A stretch of DNA of 64,000 nt from an uncultured Shewanella sp. (lineage in GTDB: Bacteria > Pseudomonadota > Gammaproteobacteria > Enterobacterales > Shewanellaceae). The notes beneath the pieces were generated by a model. The model had not been told where the DNA came from and searched no databases. It saw only the letters and a list, made by a program, of their open reading frames with translations. Location of the stretch: NCBI RefSeq assembly GCF_947501665.1, contig NZ_CANMWS010000019.1, forward strand, positions 62,001 through 126,000, given 5' to 3'. Positions 17,991 to 26,773 of the stretch are shown piece after piece (positions within the stretch are counted from its first letter, which is position 1; the number at the start of each line of letters is the position of its first letter). A program made the position numbers and the translations under genes.

Positions 17991-18020
17991 AAAAAACCTA
18001 TCTTTAAAGATAGGTTTTTT
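17991..18020 (+). terminator. rho-independent terminator of tRNA-Ser
   Basis: AAAAAACCTATCTTT pairs with AAAGATAGGTTTTTT, a long stem followed by T residues. Confidence 0.85.
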
Positions 18021-18040
18021 TATGCCTGTAATTTAAGAAT

Positions 18041-18088
18041 GAGTTTATAGCACACATATGTAGGGTTCAAATTTCTATCTCTCCGCCA
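18041..18088 (+). repeat. decayed copy of the tRNA-Ser 3' half, direct orientation
   Basis: TAGGGTTCAAATTTCTATCT followed by CTCCGCCA (18061-18088) differs at only two positions from the T-arm and acceptor end of the tRNA-Ser at 17889. Similarity continues weakly back to about 18041 (variable arm). No 5' half exists, so it is not a functional tRNA. It is the sort of remnant left by integration at a tRNA gene. Confidence 0.75.
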
Positions 18089-18096
18089 AATAAAAC

Positions 18097-18128
18097 AAAA
18101 AAGCCCATCAGAAATGATGGGCTTTTTT
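18097..18128 (+). terminator. terminator-like hairpin after the tRNA remnant
   Basis: AAAAAAGCCCATCA pairs with TGATGGGCTTTTTT. It is positioned after the tRNA remnant just as the terminator is after the real tRNA. Confidence 0.8.
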
Positions 18129-18152
18129 GTATCTAAATTAAGATGGTTATGA

Positions 18153-18170
18153 CATGGGTTTGTAGCATGT
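18153..18170 (+). repeat. third, shorter tRNA-Ser fragment
   Basis: CATGGGTTTGTAGCATG repeats the variable-arm segment of tRNA-Ser (GCATGGGTTTGTAGCCCAT) after the second terminator. Short, so the evidence is modest. Confidence 0.5.
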
Positions 18171-18201
18171 CAATTCAGAGGGAAAACGTCTCTTTTTGTA
18201 T

Positions 18202-18222
18202 TTAACCTGAACTCGGGATAAG
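18202..18222 (+). repeat. left member of an inverted repeat pair
   Basis: TTAACCTGAACTCGGGATAA; its reverse complement is nearly repeated at 20038-20056 (16 of 17 core bases). The pair brackets the lipoprotein gene. Confidence 0.55.
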
Positions 18223-18408
18223 CAGCGCCGCTTAATAGCGGTATTTAGCCAAATTAGACAATAAAGAATCACTGGGATGATTTTACTTTATTTGTTAATG
18301 AATTTATTTAATCACTTTAAAAAATATCATTAACGACTTTAGCCCAATGTTACTTATTGATACTTATTGATATATTGTTCTTATCAGGAATTAACAACAA
18401 TATTTTCA

Positions 18409-19767
18409 ATGGACTTAATCAATCAACGCCTTCTTATTACTCCTCTTTTTTTAATCAGCAGTTTACTTATAGGTTGTGGTTCTGATCACGGTGCCAAGCA
18501 AACTGAATCACAAAATGAAACGCCAGTGGCTACAGAAGAACTGTCACAATTAACGCTCACTGCATTACAAAAAAACAATCAAGGGAAAACCCACACCGAT
18601 ACGACAGCACGTTTTTTGGTCCATGATGATAAAGGCAACTTAATTGGTGATTATTCTCCGAATGATGATGGCAAAGTTAATATTGACTGGGGCGACACCA
18701 GTGCTCATCTCAGCTATATCCGTTTTAATGAAATCTATGATGTTAGCACTGAAGAAAAAAAGCAGGTTGCTGAAATTGACAGTTTTATTAATCTTTCAGT
18801 GACACAATTGTATTCCACCACAATGTTCCGCCCCTCCACTCAAGAGCGTGAGTTAGCTGAGACACAGATCGACTTATCTCAATTACAAGGTGAAGCCCCA
18901 ACGTCGACAGTTATTATCGGAAGTGGTATTAGTATTGGACTTAACACCTTTGATAGTATTACTGTAAATTACGAGAAAGATGAAAGTAAAATTAACGTAA
19001 AACTGATCTCCTCGAATCAGCAAAGTGCACGAGGCGGCTTAATTGAATTAGCTAATAAAGCCGCATATCGCTTAAATTTAAATGACTTCAGTGCCGATGG
19101 TGTTCTTGTTTCTACTGGTGATCTTTCAGCATGGCCCGTTGCCTATATTTATACGCCTTATGGTTACCAAAAACTGAAACATTACCACAATGCATATGAT
19201 AACTTATGGGATAACATTTTTATTTATCCTGCAATTCATAAACAATCACAATTAATAACATGGTCAGAAAAAAAACAAACTCTGCATGCGGATAGCCCTA
19301 TAGAAATGACTACAATCAGCAGACGAAATTTTGATACACAGGGTCAACTTAGCACTACACCAACAATGTTAACCTTAAACTCAGCACAATTACAGAGTAT
19401 TGAAGCCACTGCTGATCAGCTCACTACCGAAGCTAATAGTACCGCTTTTGACTTAAGCTTATTTCAAAACACTATTGATTTAACCCAAGTCACCTTATGT
19501 GGTACAGAATGTGCTGATGATACCTTTAGCTGGACCATTCACAGTACGGCCCAAACTCAATTACCAAATCTATCCTTACCAGAAGATATGCAAACCGAAT
19601 TTGATAATATTAACAAGCTAGCAGTGAATATTAATCTTGTTAAATACACAGACAACGAACTAGAAAATAATGCCACACTTTACCATATTAACGAAATGAA
19701 CAAATCCAATGAAAGACAAGTACCAGAGCTAGACTCACTTCAATTTGAGTTTTATATAAAAAAGTAA
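18409..19767 (+). CDS. lipoprotein of unknown function
   Basis: A 452-residue protein with a clear lipoprotein signal: LLITPLFLISSLLIGCGSD, lipobox LIGC. The mature part is rich in Thr, Ser, Asn and Gln and looks beta-rich (for example QTIDLTQVTLCGTECADDTFSW, with two cysteines that could pair). I prefer ATG 18409 because it starts the signal peptide directly; an upstream in-frame start adds 14 unlikely residues. The family is not recognised. The gene is flanked by tRNA-Ser remnants and inverted repeats, so it may have arrived by transfer. No integrase is near. Confidence 0.6.
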   Translation: MDLINQRLLITPLFLISSLLIGCGSDHGAKQTESQNETPVATEELSQLTLTALQKNNQGKTHTDTTARFLVHDDKGNLIGDYSPNDDGKVNIDWGDTSAHLSYIRFNEIYDVSTEEKKQVAEIDSFINLSVTQLYSTTMFRPSTQERELAETQIDLSQLQGEAPTSTVIIGSGISIGLNTFDSITVNYEKDESKINVKLISSNQQSARGGLIELANKAAYRLNLNDFSADGVLVSTGDLSAWPVAYIYTPYGYQKLKHYHNAYDNLWDNIFIYPAIHKQSQLITWSEKKQTLHADSPIEMTTISRRNFDTQGQLSTTPTMLTLNSAQLQSIEATADQLTTEANSTAFDLSLFQNTIDLTQVTLCGTECADDTFSWTIHSTAQTQLPNLSLPEDMQTEFDNINKLAVNINLVKYTDNELENNATLYHINEMNKSNERQVPELDSLQFEFYIKK

Positions 19768-19786
19768 TGCATTAAATCACAGACAC

Positions 19787-19819
19787 AAAAAAGCCGCTAA
19801 TTTTATTAGCGGCTTTTTT
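19787..19819. terminator. terminator after the lipoprotein gene
   Basis: AAAAAAGCCGCTAA pairs with TTAGCGGCTTTTTT; it is strong in both directions. Confidence 0.85.
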
Positions 19820-19827
19820 GTTGTATT

Positions 19828-19880
19828 TGGCATAGAGATAGGTGTTTGGACCCTACATAGATGTACTATGAACTCATGCT
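19828..19880 (-). repeat. tRNA-Ser 3' remnant, inverted
   Basis: Read on the minus strand, it gives a degenerate copy of the tRNA-Ser 3' half: CATCTATGTAGGGTCCAAAC, then ACCTATCTCTATGCCA. Compared with the true gene it has several substitutions and no 5' half. Confidence 0.6.
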
Positions 19881-19905
19881 GGTTACATTTTTATCTCAGA
19901 TGCAA

Positions 19906-19933
19906 AAAAGGCAACTAGTTAAGGTTGCTTTTT
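19906..19933. terminator. terminator-like hairpin between inverted tRNA remnants
   Basis: AAAAAAGGCAAC and GTTGCTTTTTT flank a short loop, again associated with a tRNA-Ser remnant. Confidence 0.5.
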
Positions 19934-19942
19934 TGTTTTATT

Positions 19943-19995
19943 TGGCAGAGAAATAAAAGTTTTGAACCCTACATTGAGATGCTACAAACCCATGT
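19943..19995 (-). repeat. second inverted tRNA-Ser 3' remnant
   Basis: On the minus strand: CATGGGTTTGTAGCATCTCA, then TGTAGGGTTCAAAAC and TTTCTCTGCCA. It is a decayed copy of the variable arm, T-arm and acceptor end of tRNA-Ser. Confidence 0.65.
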
Positions 19996-20037
19996 CGTAA
20001 CGACTTTAAATGGATTACTAATATTCTTTGACACTCA

Positions 20038-20056
20038 TTATCCCGAGTTCAGATTA
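20038..20056 (-). repeat. right member of the inverted repeat pair
   Basis: TTATCCCGAGTTCAGATTA, the near-complement of 18202-18222. Confidence 0.5.
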
Positions 20057-20095
20057 TTTAAAGTCAGATGGCTATACCACAGAGGGCAACAGATC

Positions 20096-20494
20096 CTAAT
20101 AGAGTGTGTAAATTGAAAGAATAGGGAATTTATTTTCGCCAAAAGCAATGGTGATCGATTGGGTTTCATGTGCCTTAAAAGAATGGGAGAAATGATGTGG
20201 AAAAATTCGCTCACCATCGGCGAGTAACGCTAAGAGATGTTTTTCTGATAAGGTCCGCCGACCTGCACTATTATTTTGTATGGTAATGACACCCCATCGT
20301 TCTCCTAAGTCGTTACTCATTAGCACATAGTTTTGGATCATAAAACTACTACGGGTAGGTTGAATATTTCTGTCATTTGGAAAAGCTAAATCTGAGGCTG
20401 GCACAGAAACTTGATCGATATTAAGCGCTTCATTTTCTGTTGAGGCTGCTGTAAAGGAGAGCAGTAGTAAAATGGGGGAAACATATTTAATCAA
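20096..20494 (-). CDS. small exported protein, unknown
   Basis: About 132 residues with an N-terminal signal peptide (VSPILLLLSFTAAS). Two TTG starts are possible. The one at 20494 has GGAG six bases upstream; the one at 20506 would contain that ribosome site inside its own second codon, so 20494 is preferred. The mature protein is probably a small beta-sandwich (GVITIQNNSAGRRTLSEKHL, then KAHETQSITIAFGENKFPIL), reminiscent of chaperone-like immunoglobulin folds, but I cannot name a family. Confidence 0.55.
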   Translation of the reverse strand: MIKYVSPILLLLSFTAASTENEALNIDQVSVPASDLAFPNDRNIQPTRSSFMIQNYVLMSNDLGERWGVITIQNNSAGRRTLSEKHLLALLADGERIFPHHFSHSFKAHETQSITIAFGENKFPILSIYTLY

Positions 20495-20591
20495 TGGATA
20501 CTCCAAAATATATTTTTAAAATTAATGGATTATTTTATATGTTGTTATTTTTTGTTGAATTTAATGATTGAATGTTCTCTTTTGTAATGTG

Positions 20592-20960
20592 TTATTTCTT
20601 CACTTTATTATGCTGCATATGCAGCCAGATATTGATGAACAAGGCTAATGTATTCATCGTTATCATGATCCAAGGCCTAACGGTTAATGAAAATAAGTTT
20701 GAAATAAAAGGTAAAATTGGTATTGATAAGGCAACGGTGGAATATACCAATGTGAGGTATAGCAACCAAAAACCCCAAATACGATTTGCCCATAAAGCCC
20801 ATGCGGTACTTACTGAGAGTAAAACCCAAGGGATGGCGGCGAGGTTATAGTAGAAGTTGAAAGAGGCAATACCTGTAAGGATTTCCCAATGTATAATGAG
20901 TGAAATGAAAATTAATACAGCCATCACCCGTTGCCCATATTGAATATTTGAGCTTTGCAT
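20592..20960 (-). CDS. small membrane protein, four predicted helices
   Basis: A 122-residue hydrophobic protein with transmembrane stretches near residues 12-28, 37-56, 63-84 and 95-112, and a basic C-terminus (NKVKK). Family not recognised. ATG 20960. The gap from here to the next gene (20961-21227) shows nothing else. Confidence 0.6.
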   Translation of the reverse strand: MQSSNIQYGQRVMAVLIFISLIIHWEILTGIASFNFYYNLAAIPWVLLSVSTAWALWANRIWGFWLLYLTLVYSTVALSIPILPFISNLFSLTVRPWIMITMNTLALFINIWLHMQHNKVKK

Positions 20961-21227
20961 TTACATCCTTATTTATTCATTTGTTATTCGTTTTTAATCT
21001 TGGTTGATGCTGCTAGTTGTGAGCAGTATTTAATGAGATTTATGCTGTTGCTTTAAAATGTATCATTTATAACTAATTGATGTAAATTAATTATTATTTA
21101 ACTATTGAAGACAAAAATAAAAATCAAACTTAGAGAGCCGTAGTGTTTTTTATTATGAATAAGTTTTAGCGTGTGAGTAAATATGCTTTTAATTCAGATG
21201 CTTTTTCATTGAGGATAGCTTGGTTGT

Positions 21228-22082
21228 TTAAGATAATTGGATAAAACTATCAATGACTTGATTAAAGTATGTAGCATTTTCAACAAAAGGAAAATGTTTA
21301 CCACCTTCATGTTCTTCAAAGATGACAAGTTTGGCGTTAGGGATTTGCTGGCTGGTCCAAATTTGGGAAGAGGCTGAAATTAAACTGGCTCGCCCACCGA
21401 TAATTAACGTCGGTAATGTGATTTTTGGAAACAAACTACGCCAATCTTGGTAAAAAGCATCATAAAGTAAGGCTGCAGCCGCTTTTTTAGGCAGAGTGTC
21501 ACTGCATTTAAGGACTAATTGTTTGTGTTCATCTTTGGCGACTCGGTTGACCATAGTATTAAAAAAAATATGCATAAAATGATCATCTTGGCTGGTGGTA
21601 ATTTGATGACATAATTGATCGATGGTTTTAGGATCAGAACTCGGTCCATACCGTTGAATTTCTGTTTGGGTCCAGAGTGGATTCATCATGGGAACGGCGG
21701 CCCTATCAATAAAAATGAGTTTACTAATTGGGGACACATCGAAGAGCTCTAAATAGCAACAGATAACGGTTGCACCAAAGTTGTGACCTAGAAGAGTAAT
21801 TTCCCTGAGTTGTAAATATTGAATAAGTTCATCAAGATCTTTAGCAAATCTATGTACTTTATAGCCATAATCTATTTTTGCTGATAACCCATGACCCCGC
21901 ATATCGAGTGCTATCATGCGATATTGCTGACTTAATGCCTCAAGTTGATATTGAAATACTTGGCAGCTAATATTCCATGTGGGTAGCATCAATAAAGGAG
22001 GGCCTTCTCCTACATCTAGGTAGTGTAATTGGGCGCCATCATGAGTGGTAAAATAATGGCTGTAAGATGAGTCAATAGTCAT
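21228..22082 (-). CDS. alpha/beta-hydrolase-fold protein lacking the nucleophile (copy 1)
   Basis: A 284-residue alpha/beta-hydrolase-fold protein. The oxyanion/strand region (LHYLDVGEGPPLLMLPTWNI), the MRGHGLS motif and the C-terminal catalytic-histidine segment EGGKHFPFVEN are present. The nucleophile elbow, normally G-x-S-x-G, reads GHNFG (99-103): Asn101 (codon AAC) replaces serine. The usual acid position reads GGRASLISASS without an aspartate. It may be a non-catalytic binding protein or have another chemistry. The neighbouring gene is a close paralogue with the same loss. ATG 22082. Confidence 0.85.
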   Translation of the reverse strand: MTIDSSYSHYFTTHDGAQLHYLDVGEGPPLLMLPTWNISCQVFQYQLEALSQQYRMIALDMRGHGLSAKIDYGYKVHRFAKDLDELIQYLQLREITLLGHNFGATVICCYLELFDVSPISKLIFIDRAAVPMMNPLWTQTEIQRYGPSSDPKTIDQLCHQITTSQDDHFMHIFFNTMVNRVAKDEHKQLVLKCSDTLPKKAAAALLYDAFYQDWRSLFPKITLPTLIIGGRASLISASSQIWTSQQIPNAKLVIFEEHEGGKHFPFVENATYFNQVIDSFIQLS

Positions 22083-22308
22083 TATATATTCAATAAGCTA
22101 GAGTGAATTCTTTATTATTATAACAATAATTGCTTTATTTTTGATCAAAACAAAAGAGGGGTTACGTTAATCAATATTCGTAATACTTTTAAAACCAAGT
22201 TCCAACTTGAATAAAAAGCCGTTAAATAAGGGGGGTTAATTGCCCTGTATCAGTGACCTTTTTATCATCAATGATGGTTCTTAAAACTGATAACTTAGTG
22301 ATGCTAAG

Positions 22309-23181
22309 TTAATGTTCAGCAATGCTATTAGTTTGTTTTATAAATTGATCGATAACGTGATTAAATTTTTTTGGGTTTTCTATAAAAGGGTAATGTTTAC
22401 CTCCTTCACTCTCTTTAAATATCATTAATTGTGCATTGGGGATTTGTTTGCTGGTCCAGAGTTGTGAGGATGCTGATATTAAACTCGCTTGGCCACCAAT
22501 CACCAATGTTGGTCTATCTATGGCAGGAAACACATTACGCCAGTCTTGGTAGAAAGTATCATAGAGCAAAGATGCCGCGGCTTTTTTCGGTAGGGTATTA
22601 CTGTTTTTGAGGATTAATTGTTTTTTATCATTATTAGTGAGGTTATTGACTAAAGTGTGAAAGAATACTTCCATATAATAGTCATTTTTAGTCTGAGAAA
22701 TTAAGTCGCATAGTTCGCAGATCGCTTTATCATCAGCGGTGGGGCCATAATTCTTGATGTCCTCTTGGCTCCAATTTGGATTAATTATTGGTACGGCAGT
22801 TCTGTCAATAAAGATGAGCTTACTGATTGAACTTGAATTAAAAAGTTCTAAATAAGAGCAAATAACACCAGCACCAAAGGTATGGCCGAGTAATATGACT
22901 TCTGTTAAGTGCAAGTAATCTATGAAATCATGAAGATCATAAGCAAAGCGACATGTAGTGTACCCATGGGAAACTTTTTCAGAGAGACCATGTCCTCTCA
23001 TATCGAGCGCTAATACTCGATATTGATGACTAAGAGCTTCCAATTGATATTTAAATATCTGACAAGAAATATTCCATGAGGGTAATAAGACTAGAGGCTG
23101 ACCCGTTCCTTTTTCGAGGTAATGTAAATATGCGCCATCATTTGTTGTGAAGTAATGACTATTACTCGTATTTATTACCAT
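22309..23181 (-). CDS. alpha/beta-hydrolase-fold protein lacking the nucleophile (copy 2)
   Basis: A paralogue (290 residues) of the gene at 21228, colinear throughout, from SHYFTTNDGAYLHYLEKG at the start to EGGKHYPFIENP near the end. At the nucleophile elbow it has GHTFG, with Thr101 (codon ACC) in place of serine. The start is set at ATG 23181 so that it aligns with the sister protein; an in-frame extension to 23196 is possible. The pair arose by tandem duplication and then diverged. Function unknown. Confidence 0.85.
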   Translation of the reverse strand: MVINTSNSHYFTTNDGAYLHYLEKGTGQPLVLLPSWNISCQIFKYQLEALSHQYRVLALDMRGHGLSEKVSHGYTTCRFAYDLHDFIDYLHLTEVILLGHTFGAGVICSYLELFNSSSISKLIFIDRTAVPIINPNWSQEDIKNYGPTADDKAICELCDLISQTKNDYYMEVFFHTLVNNLTNNDKKQLILKNSNTLPKKAAASLLYDTFYQDWRNVFPAIDRPTLVIGGQASLISASSQLWTSKQIPNAQLMIFKESEGGKHYPFIENPKKFNHVIDQFIKQTNSIAEH

Positions 23182-23196
23182 CATCAACAATGCCAA

Positions 23197-23601
23197 CCCA
23201 GAAATGAATCTAGCAATTATAACATTCTCTTAGTGTTATCTATAATACTGAGTTGCTCTGATGAGTAGTATTATGTAAGCGTTTGTAAATCTATTTTTAG
23301 GACATAAATATTCACGATGAGGGGATTCCTACCTTGTTTAAAAAAGATAACCATTGAAGCTTTGAAGCCTCAATGGCTATTTGTTCTACCTTGTTAGGAC
23401 CTGTTGAACTTTGGTGAGTATTTATGCAGCAGTTTGTCGTTTCTTTATACAAGGCAGAGCTTGTGCGGTGTCGTTGTTCTCGGCTTGGGTTCAAACGTCA
23501 CTCTACCTCCCGCCCATCCATGGGGTCGTCCATAAATAAGCGATAACGCCGTAGAAAGGAGCGACAAGCGCTGTCCGTAGGATCCACTAAACGTAATTTG
23601 A
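23197..23601. other. intergenic stretch of about 400 bases
   Basis: The interval is less A+T-rich than its surroundings from about 23380 to 23590. It contains the inverted repeat CCATTGA...TCAATGG (about 23351-23377). A 60-codon minus-strand frame at 23312-23494 has no family resemblance or good start, so I do not call it a gene. Confidence 0.35.
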
Positions 23602-24444
23602 TCAATGAAGAGCAGCAGGCCCTAACATTGGATAAGTAAAAAAGGCTAAATGAGCAAAATTAAAGATGAAGTGACAGAGAATAGCTGCCCATAATCGACC
23701 TGTAAAATGGAAGATGAGTCCATAGCCAATTCCTGCGAGTGTGGCAAATACCATTAATAATGGCCCGCCTGCAAAATGAGCTAACCCAAAGAGGATACTG
23801 GCTAAGATAAGCCCGATTATCCAACCGCATTTTTCACTGAATAATTGTTGAAAAAAACCTCGAAAGAGTGCCTCTTCAGCGACGCAAACTAAGATTAAAT
23901 TATTAAAAACAAATAGCCACCACCAATGGGGTAGCGATAGTTCAGGTTTGAGTGCGCCTAAGGCTGTTGCAATAGGCAGCAGTGCAAATAATGGCATTAA
24001 TGTGAAAATAATGGGCTTAAATTTGACCGTTTTTATTTTGCCGAGCAGTGGTGGATACGCCAGTGTTAAGGTAAAGATGAGCATAGGTTTATCAAGGTTG
24101 AGATACATGGAAAAAGGCATGCTATTCACGCTTGCTGTAACCTTATTTAACACTTGTAAGTTATTAAATCCTGGTACTAAATGGAAAAACAGGGCGAATG
24201 ACCATAGGCTAATGATAAATAAGCTGACGTAACGCCAAAAAGGCCGAAAAGAAGGGGTTTTATAGGCTAAAGATAAGCCGATAAGAATACTGACAAGCCC
24301 TAATATTTTGAGTTTTTGTTCAAATAAAGCCCCAATAAAAAAAAGGGCTAATAGAGCAAATGCAGCTTTGGATTCTTGCAATAAAATGGCAATGATAGCG
24401 AGTGTCAGTGGGAAAAAAATCCATATTGAGAAATCGAGTGTCAT
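23602..24444 (-). CDS. CPBP family intramembrane metalloprotease (CAAX-like)
   Basis: A 280-residue polytopic protein with the CPBP/Abi motifs: motif 1 EEALFRGFFQQLF (two adjacent glutamates and Arg), motif 2 FGLAHFAGG, and motif 3 CHFIFNFAHL. These residues form the glutamate/histidine active site in the membrane, related to the eukaryotic CAAX protease Rce1. Bacterial members process small peptides or protect against bacteriocins; the substrate here is unknown. About eight hydrophobic segments. ATG 24444. Confidence 0.88.
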   Translation of the reverse strand: MTLDFSIWIFFPLTLAIIAILLQESKAAFALLALFFIGALFEQKLKILGLVSILIGLSLAYKTPSFRPFWRYVSLFIISLWSFALFFHLVPGFNNLQVLNKVTASVNSMPFSMYLNLDKPMLIFTLTLAYPPLLGKIKTVKFKPIIFTLMPLFALLPIATALGALKPELSLPHWWWLFVFNNLILVCVAEEALFRGFFQQLFSEKCGWIIGLILASILFGLAHFAGGPLLMVFATLAGIGYGLIFHFTGRLWAAILCHFIFNFAHLAFFTYPMLGPAALH

Positions 24445-24664
24445 TTATCACTCCTGAAGATTTAGGTTGCAACCCGTAGGTTAAGTAGTGGCTTAGTTTG
24501 AGTATAACTTACCAGAATGAAGAGAGTATTTTCTAATGTTCTCTACCGTTAAACAAGTCAAAGTGTTATTTTACTCACTTCAACTGTGTTGAGTCTTATT
24601 AGGGGGGTTATGTGTTTGTATAAGGTGAAAACCTATAAGATAGTCAAGGCTTACCTACAAATGC

Positions 24665-25255
24665 CTAATGGGTGGCCGCCACTGGTATGGCCTTTTTAAG
24701 TGGCTCTCCAGAGCGAAGCTGTGGCTTGATAGTGTCATCATCAGATAGTGAAAAAGCATACCATTTTTGTTTCTCATTACCGGATAAGGCTTTGATAACC
24801 AGCTTTAGTTCTTCAATGGAGCTAATGGTTTCTATTAACCAGAAATCTGCAAATGTGTTTTGATTGTCAATCAGTATTTTTAATATGCTATTGGCTTTTT
24901 GAGCATCAAACAGATCGGGCTGGTAGCTACCAAAAAGAGGAGGGATGCAAGCGGCAACCTGAGTACCTATTTTTTTATTAGCACAATTACGAGCAAGCAT
25001 TGCTGCTTGTTTTATTAAATTGGCGCCCTGCAGTTCGACAACTGAATTGCCTAAGTGGAAAGGCATACAGGCATAACTGTTAATCGCTATTATTTCACTA
25101 CCAGCTTGAATAAATTGATCATGAACTTGAGTGACAAATGTGTCATTTTCAATGAGGGCTTGAGCGCTCCATTGGGGCTGTTTAAAGGGGGCACCGATCT
25201 GTTTAAGTTCACGACCCATACCGCCATCGAGAATGTCAAATTCTTTACTGTACAC
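24665..25255 (-). pseudogene. truncated homocysteine S-methyltransferase (MmuM-like)
   Basis: The 196-residue frame matches the N-terminal two thirds of homocysteine S-methyltransferases: ILDGGMGRELKQIG near the start, AGSEIIAINSYACMPFHLG, and VAACIPPLFGSYQPD. It stops shortly after SLSDDDTIKPQLRSGEPLKK. Full enzymes continue for about 100 residues and contain the zinc-binding cysteines (an NC-type motif and a GGCC motif), which are absent here. The protein should therefore be unable to bind the zinc that activates homocysteine. Start GTG 25255. No downstream continuation is visible in the 220 bases that follow. Confidence 0.8.
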
Positions 25256-26256
25256 TGTTATTACCCAGTAAGAGTCTGGTTTCTAGTCCGTTAGGCTCCT
25301 AGACTGATAAGATTAATATGAAAAGGCTTTATTTTAGTGAAATTCAGAATAGAGATCTTTACTGTTGCGTGTAAGAGATCTCTGACTTTGACTGTAATCA
25401 TGGTCTATTTCTTTTAATTAAAAAGGGATAATTAAATAAATTATCGGTGTGATTCCATCGATAATATTATCGTTATAGGGGAAATAGAGTATTGTTCGAT
25501 ATGCTAACTCATTAGCTTTATCCTTGCTATTGTTTTTGTGACTCATGTGGATTTCTTGAGACTGTTTTATTAATAATATTATGTTAAATAATGGGGTGTA
25601 ATATTTATTTTGATATTTATTTCAGTTTTTCTAATTACACGTTTTTATAGGGTTTATTATTATTATTTTGTTTTCAACCTTGTTTAATTTTCTTTTTTAT
25701 TACGATGAGTTATTATACTTTAGTCTAGGTTGTTGGTGTTTCTGCTTCCATTTCAGTGATGGTATCAAATGTGTATTGCTAATAAATTAAGCATTTTAAT
25801 AGTTGATGTTGATTAGCTAAGATCAAGTTTAAAATAACCTATTCCTGTCTATATTGTTGTTTTTTATTGTTTATCTTTGGTTTTGCTTTAATGGTTTTCT
25901 TTATGGTGGAAATCAATTTCAAGGGGGCGGTTATTAATACTTTTTTACTTTTTAATATATAGATGATATTTAATATTAGGTTTGTTTTTTTTATATTACC
26001 TTGTGTTTGCTCTCTTACCAAACATATTGGTCTGTTGATTTTTAAAATCATTAAAGTAAGATACTTTCTCAATAAACGGGTTTAAGCACTAAGCAGTAAT
26101 TAATCTTTAATCTTTTATTAGTGAACAGGGTTTTCTTGCGTTCACTATCTATGATTAGTACTGAATGAAATATTTGTATCATTATGTAATACAATGTTTT
26201 TTTGGCTATCATACCCAAATATATTTTTTGATACTATCTATGATATGGAGATTGTA
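25256..26256. other. 1-kb A+T-rich intergenic region before the T6SS cluster
   Basis: Apart from the divergent 5' ends at either side I find no RNA gene, repeat or convincing coding frame. A 77-codon minus-strand frame (25839-26072) of Lys/Ile-rich composition is expected by chance in such DNA. The T6SS main promoter should lie at the right end, but I could not find a sigma-54 signature there. Confidence 0.45.
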
Positions 26257-26745
26257 ATGGCTAAAGATGGAACCGTCGCGCCGAAAGAGCGCATTAATAT
26301 TAAATATGTTCCAGCAACTGGGGACGCACAAGCGGAAATGGAACTTCCGTTAAAATTATTAGTTGTAGGCGATTTTAAAGGTCATGCTGAGTCTACTCAG
26401 CTTGAAGATAGAGAAGCTGTTTCAGTCAACAAAACTAACTTTTCTTCTGTCATGAAAGAAAGCAAATTATCTGTTTCAGGTAGCGTGGCCAATAAGCTGG
26501 TTGATGAAGAAGGAAGCGAGCTACCTTTTGAATTATCATTCAACTCTTTGAAAGACTTCACGCCAGATGAAGTGGCAAAACAAGTCCCAGAGATTAAGAA
26601 GCTGGTTGAACTTCGTGAAGCACTTGTCGCATTAAAAGGTCCACTGGGTAACATTCCTTCATTCCGTGTTCGCTTACAAGAATTATTTTCTGAAGAAGCT
26701 TCCCGTGAACAATTATTACGCGAACTTCAAGAGGCTCAAGATTAA
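26257..26745 (+). CDS. tssB: TssB (VipA), T6SS contractile sheath small subunit
   Basis: A 162-residue protein matching VipA/TssB. The region LPLKLLVVGDFKGH near residues 30-45 and the C-terminal coiled segment (LREALVALKGPLGNIPSFR) are diagnostic. With TssC it forms the contractile sheath around the Hcp tube. ATG 26257 is chosen because GGAG lies eight bases upstream and it aligns with the family start; an in-frame extension to 26194 has no ribosome site. It opens the T6SS operon. Confidence 0.97.
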   Translation: MAKDGTVAPKERINIKYVPATGDAQAEMELPLKLLVVGDFKGHAESTQLEDREAVSVNKTNFSSVMKESKLSVSGSVANKLVDEEGSELPFELSFNSLKDFTPDEVAKQVPEIKKLVELREALVALKGPLGNIPSFRVRLQELFSEEASREQLLRELQEAQD

Positions 26746-26773
26746 ATTTGTTACTGAGTTTTAAGGTGACAAG

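Noticed and set aside
18041..18088. A second tRNA-Ser gene
   Set aside because: Only the 3' half is present; no acceptor 5' strand, D-arm or anticodon arm.
23312..23494. 60-codon frame between the hydrolase and CPBP genes
   Set aside because: No start signal or recognisable sequence; kept only as intergenic DNA.
25839..26072. 77-codon minus-strand frame before the T6SS cluster
   Set aside because: Lys/Ile-rich composition expected by chance in A+T-rich DNA, no ribosome site or motif.
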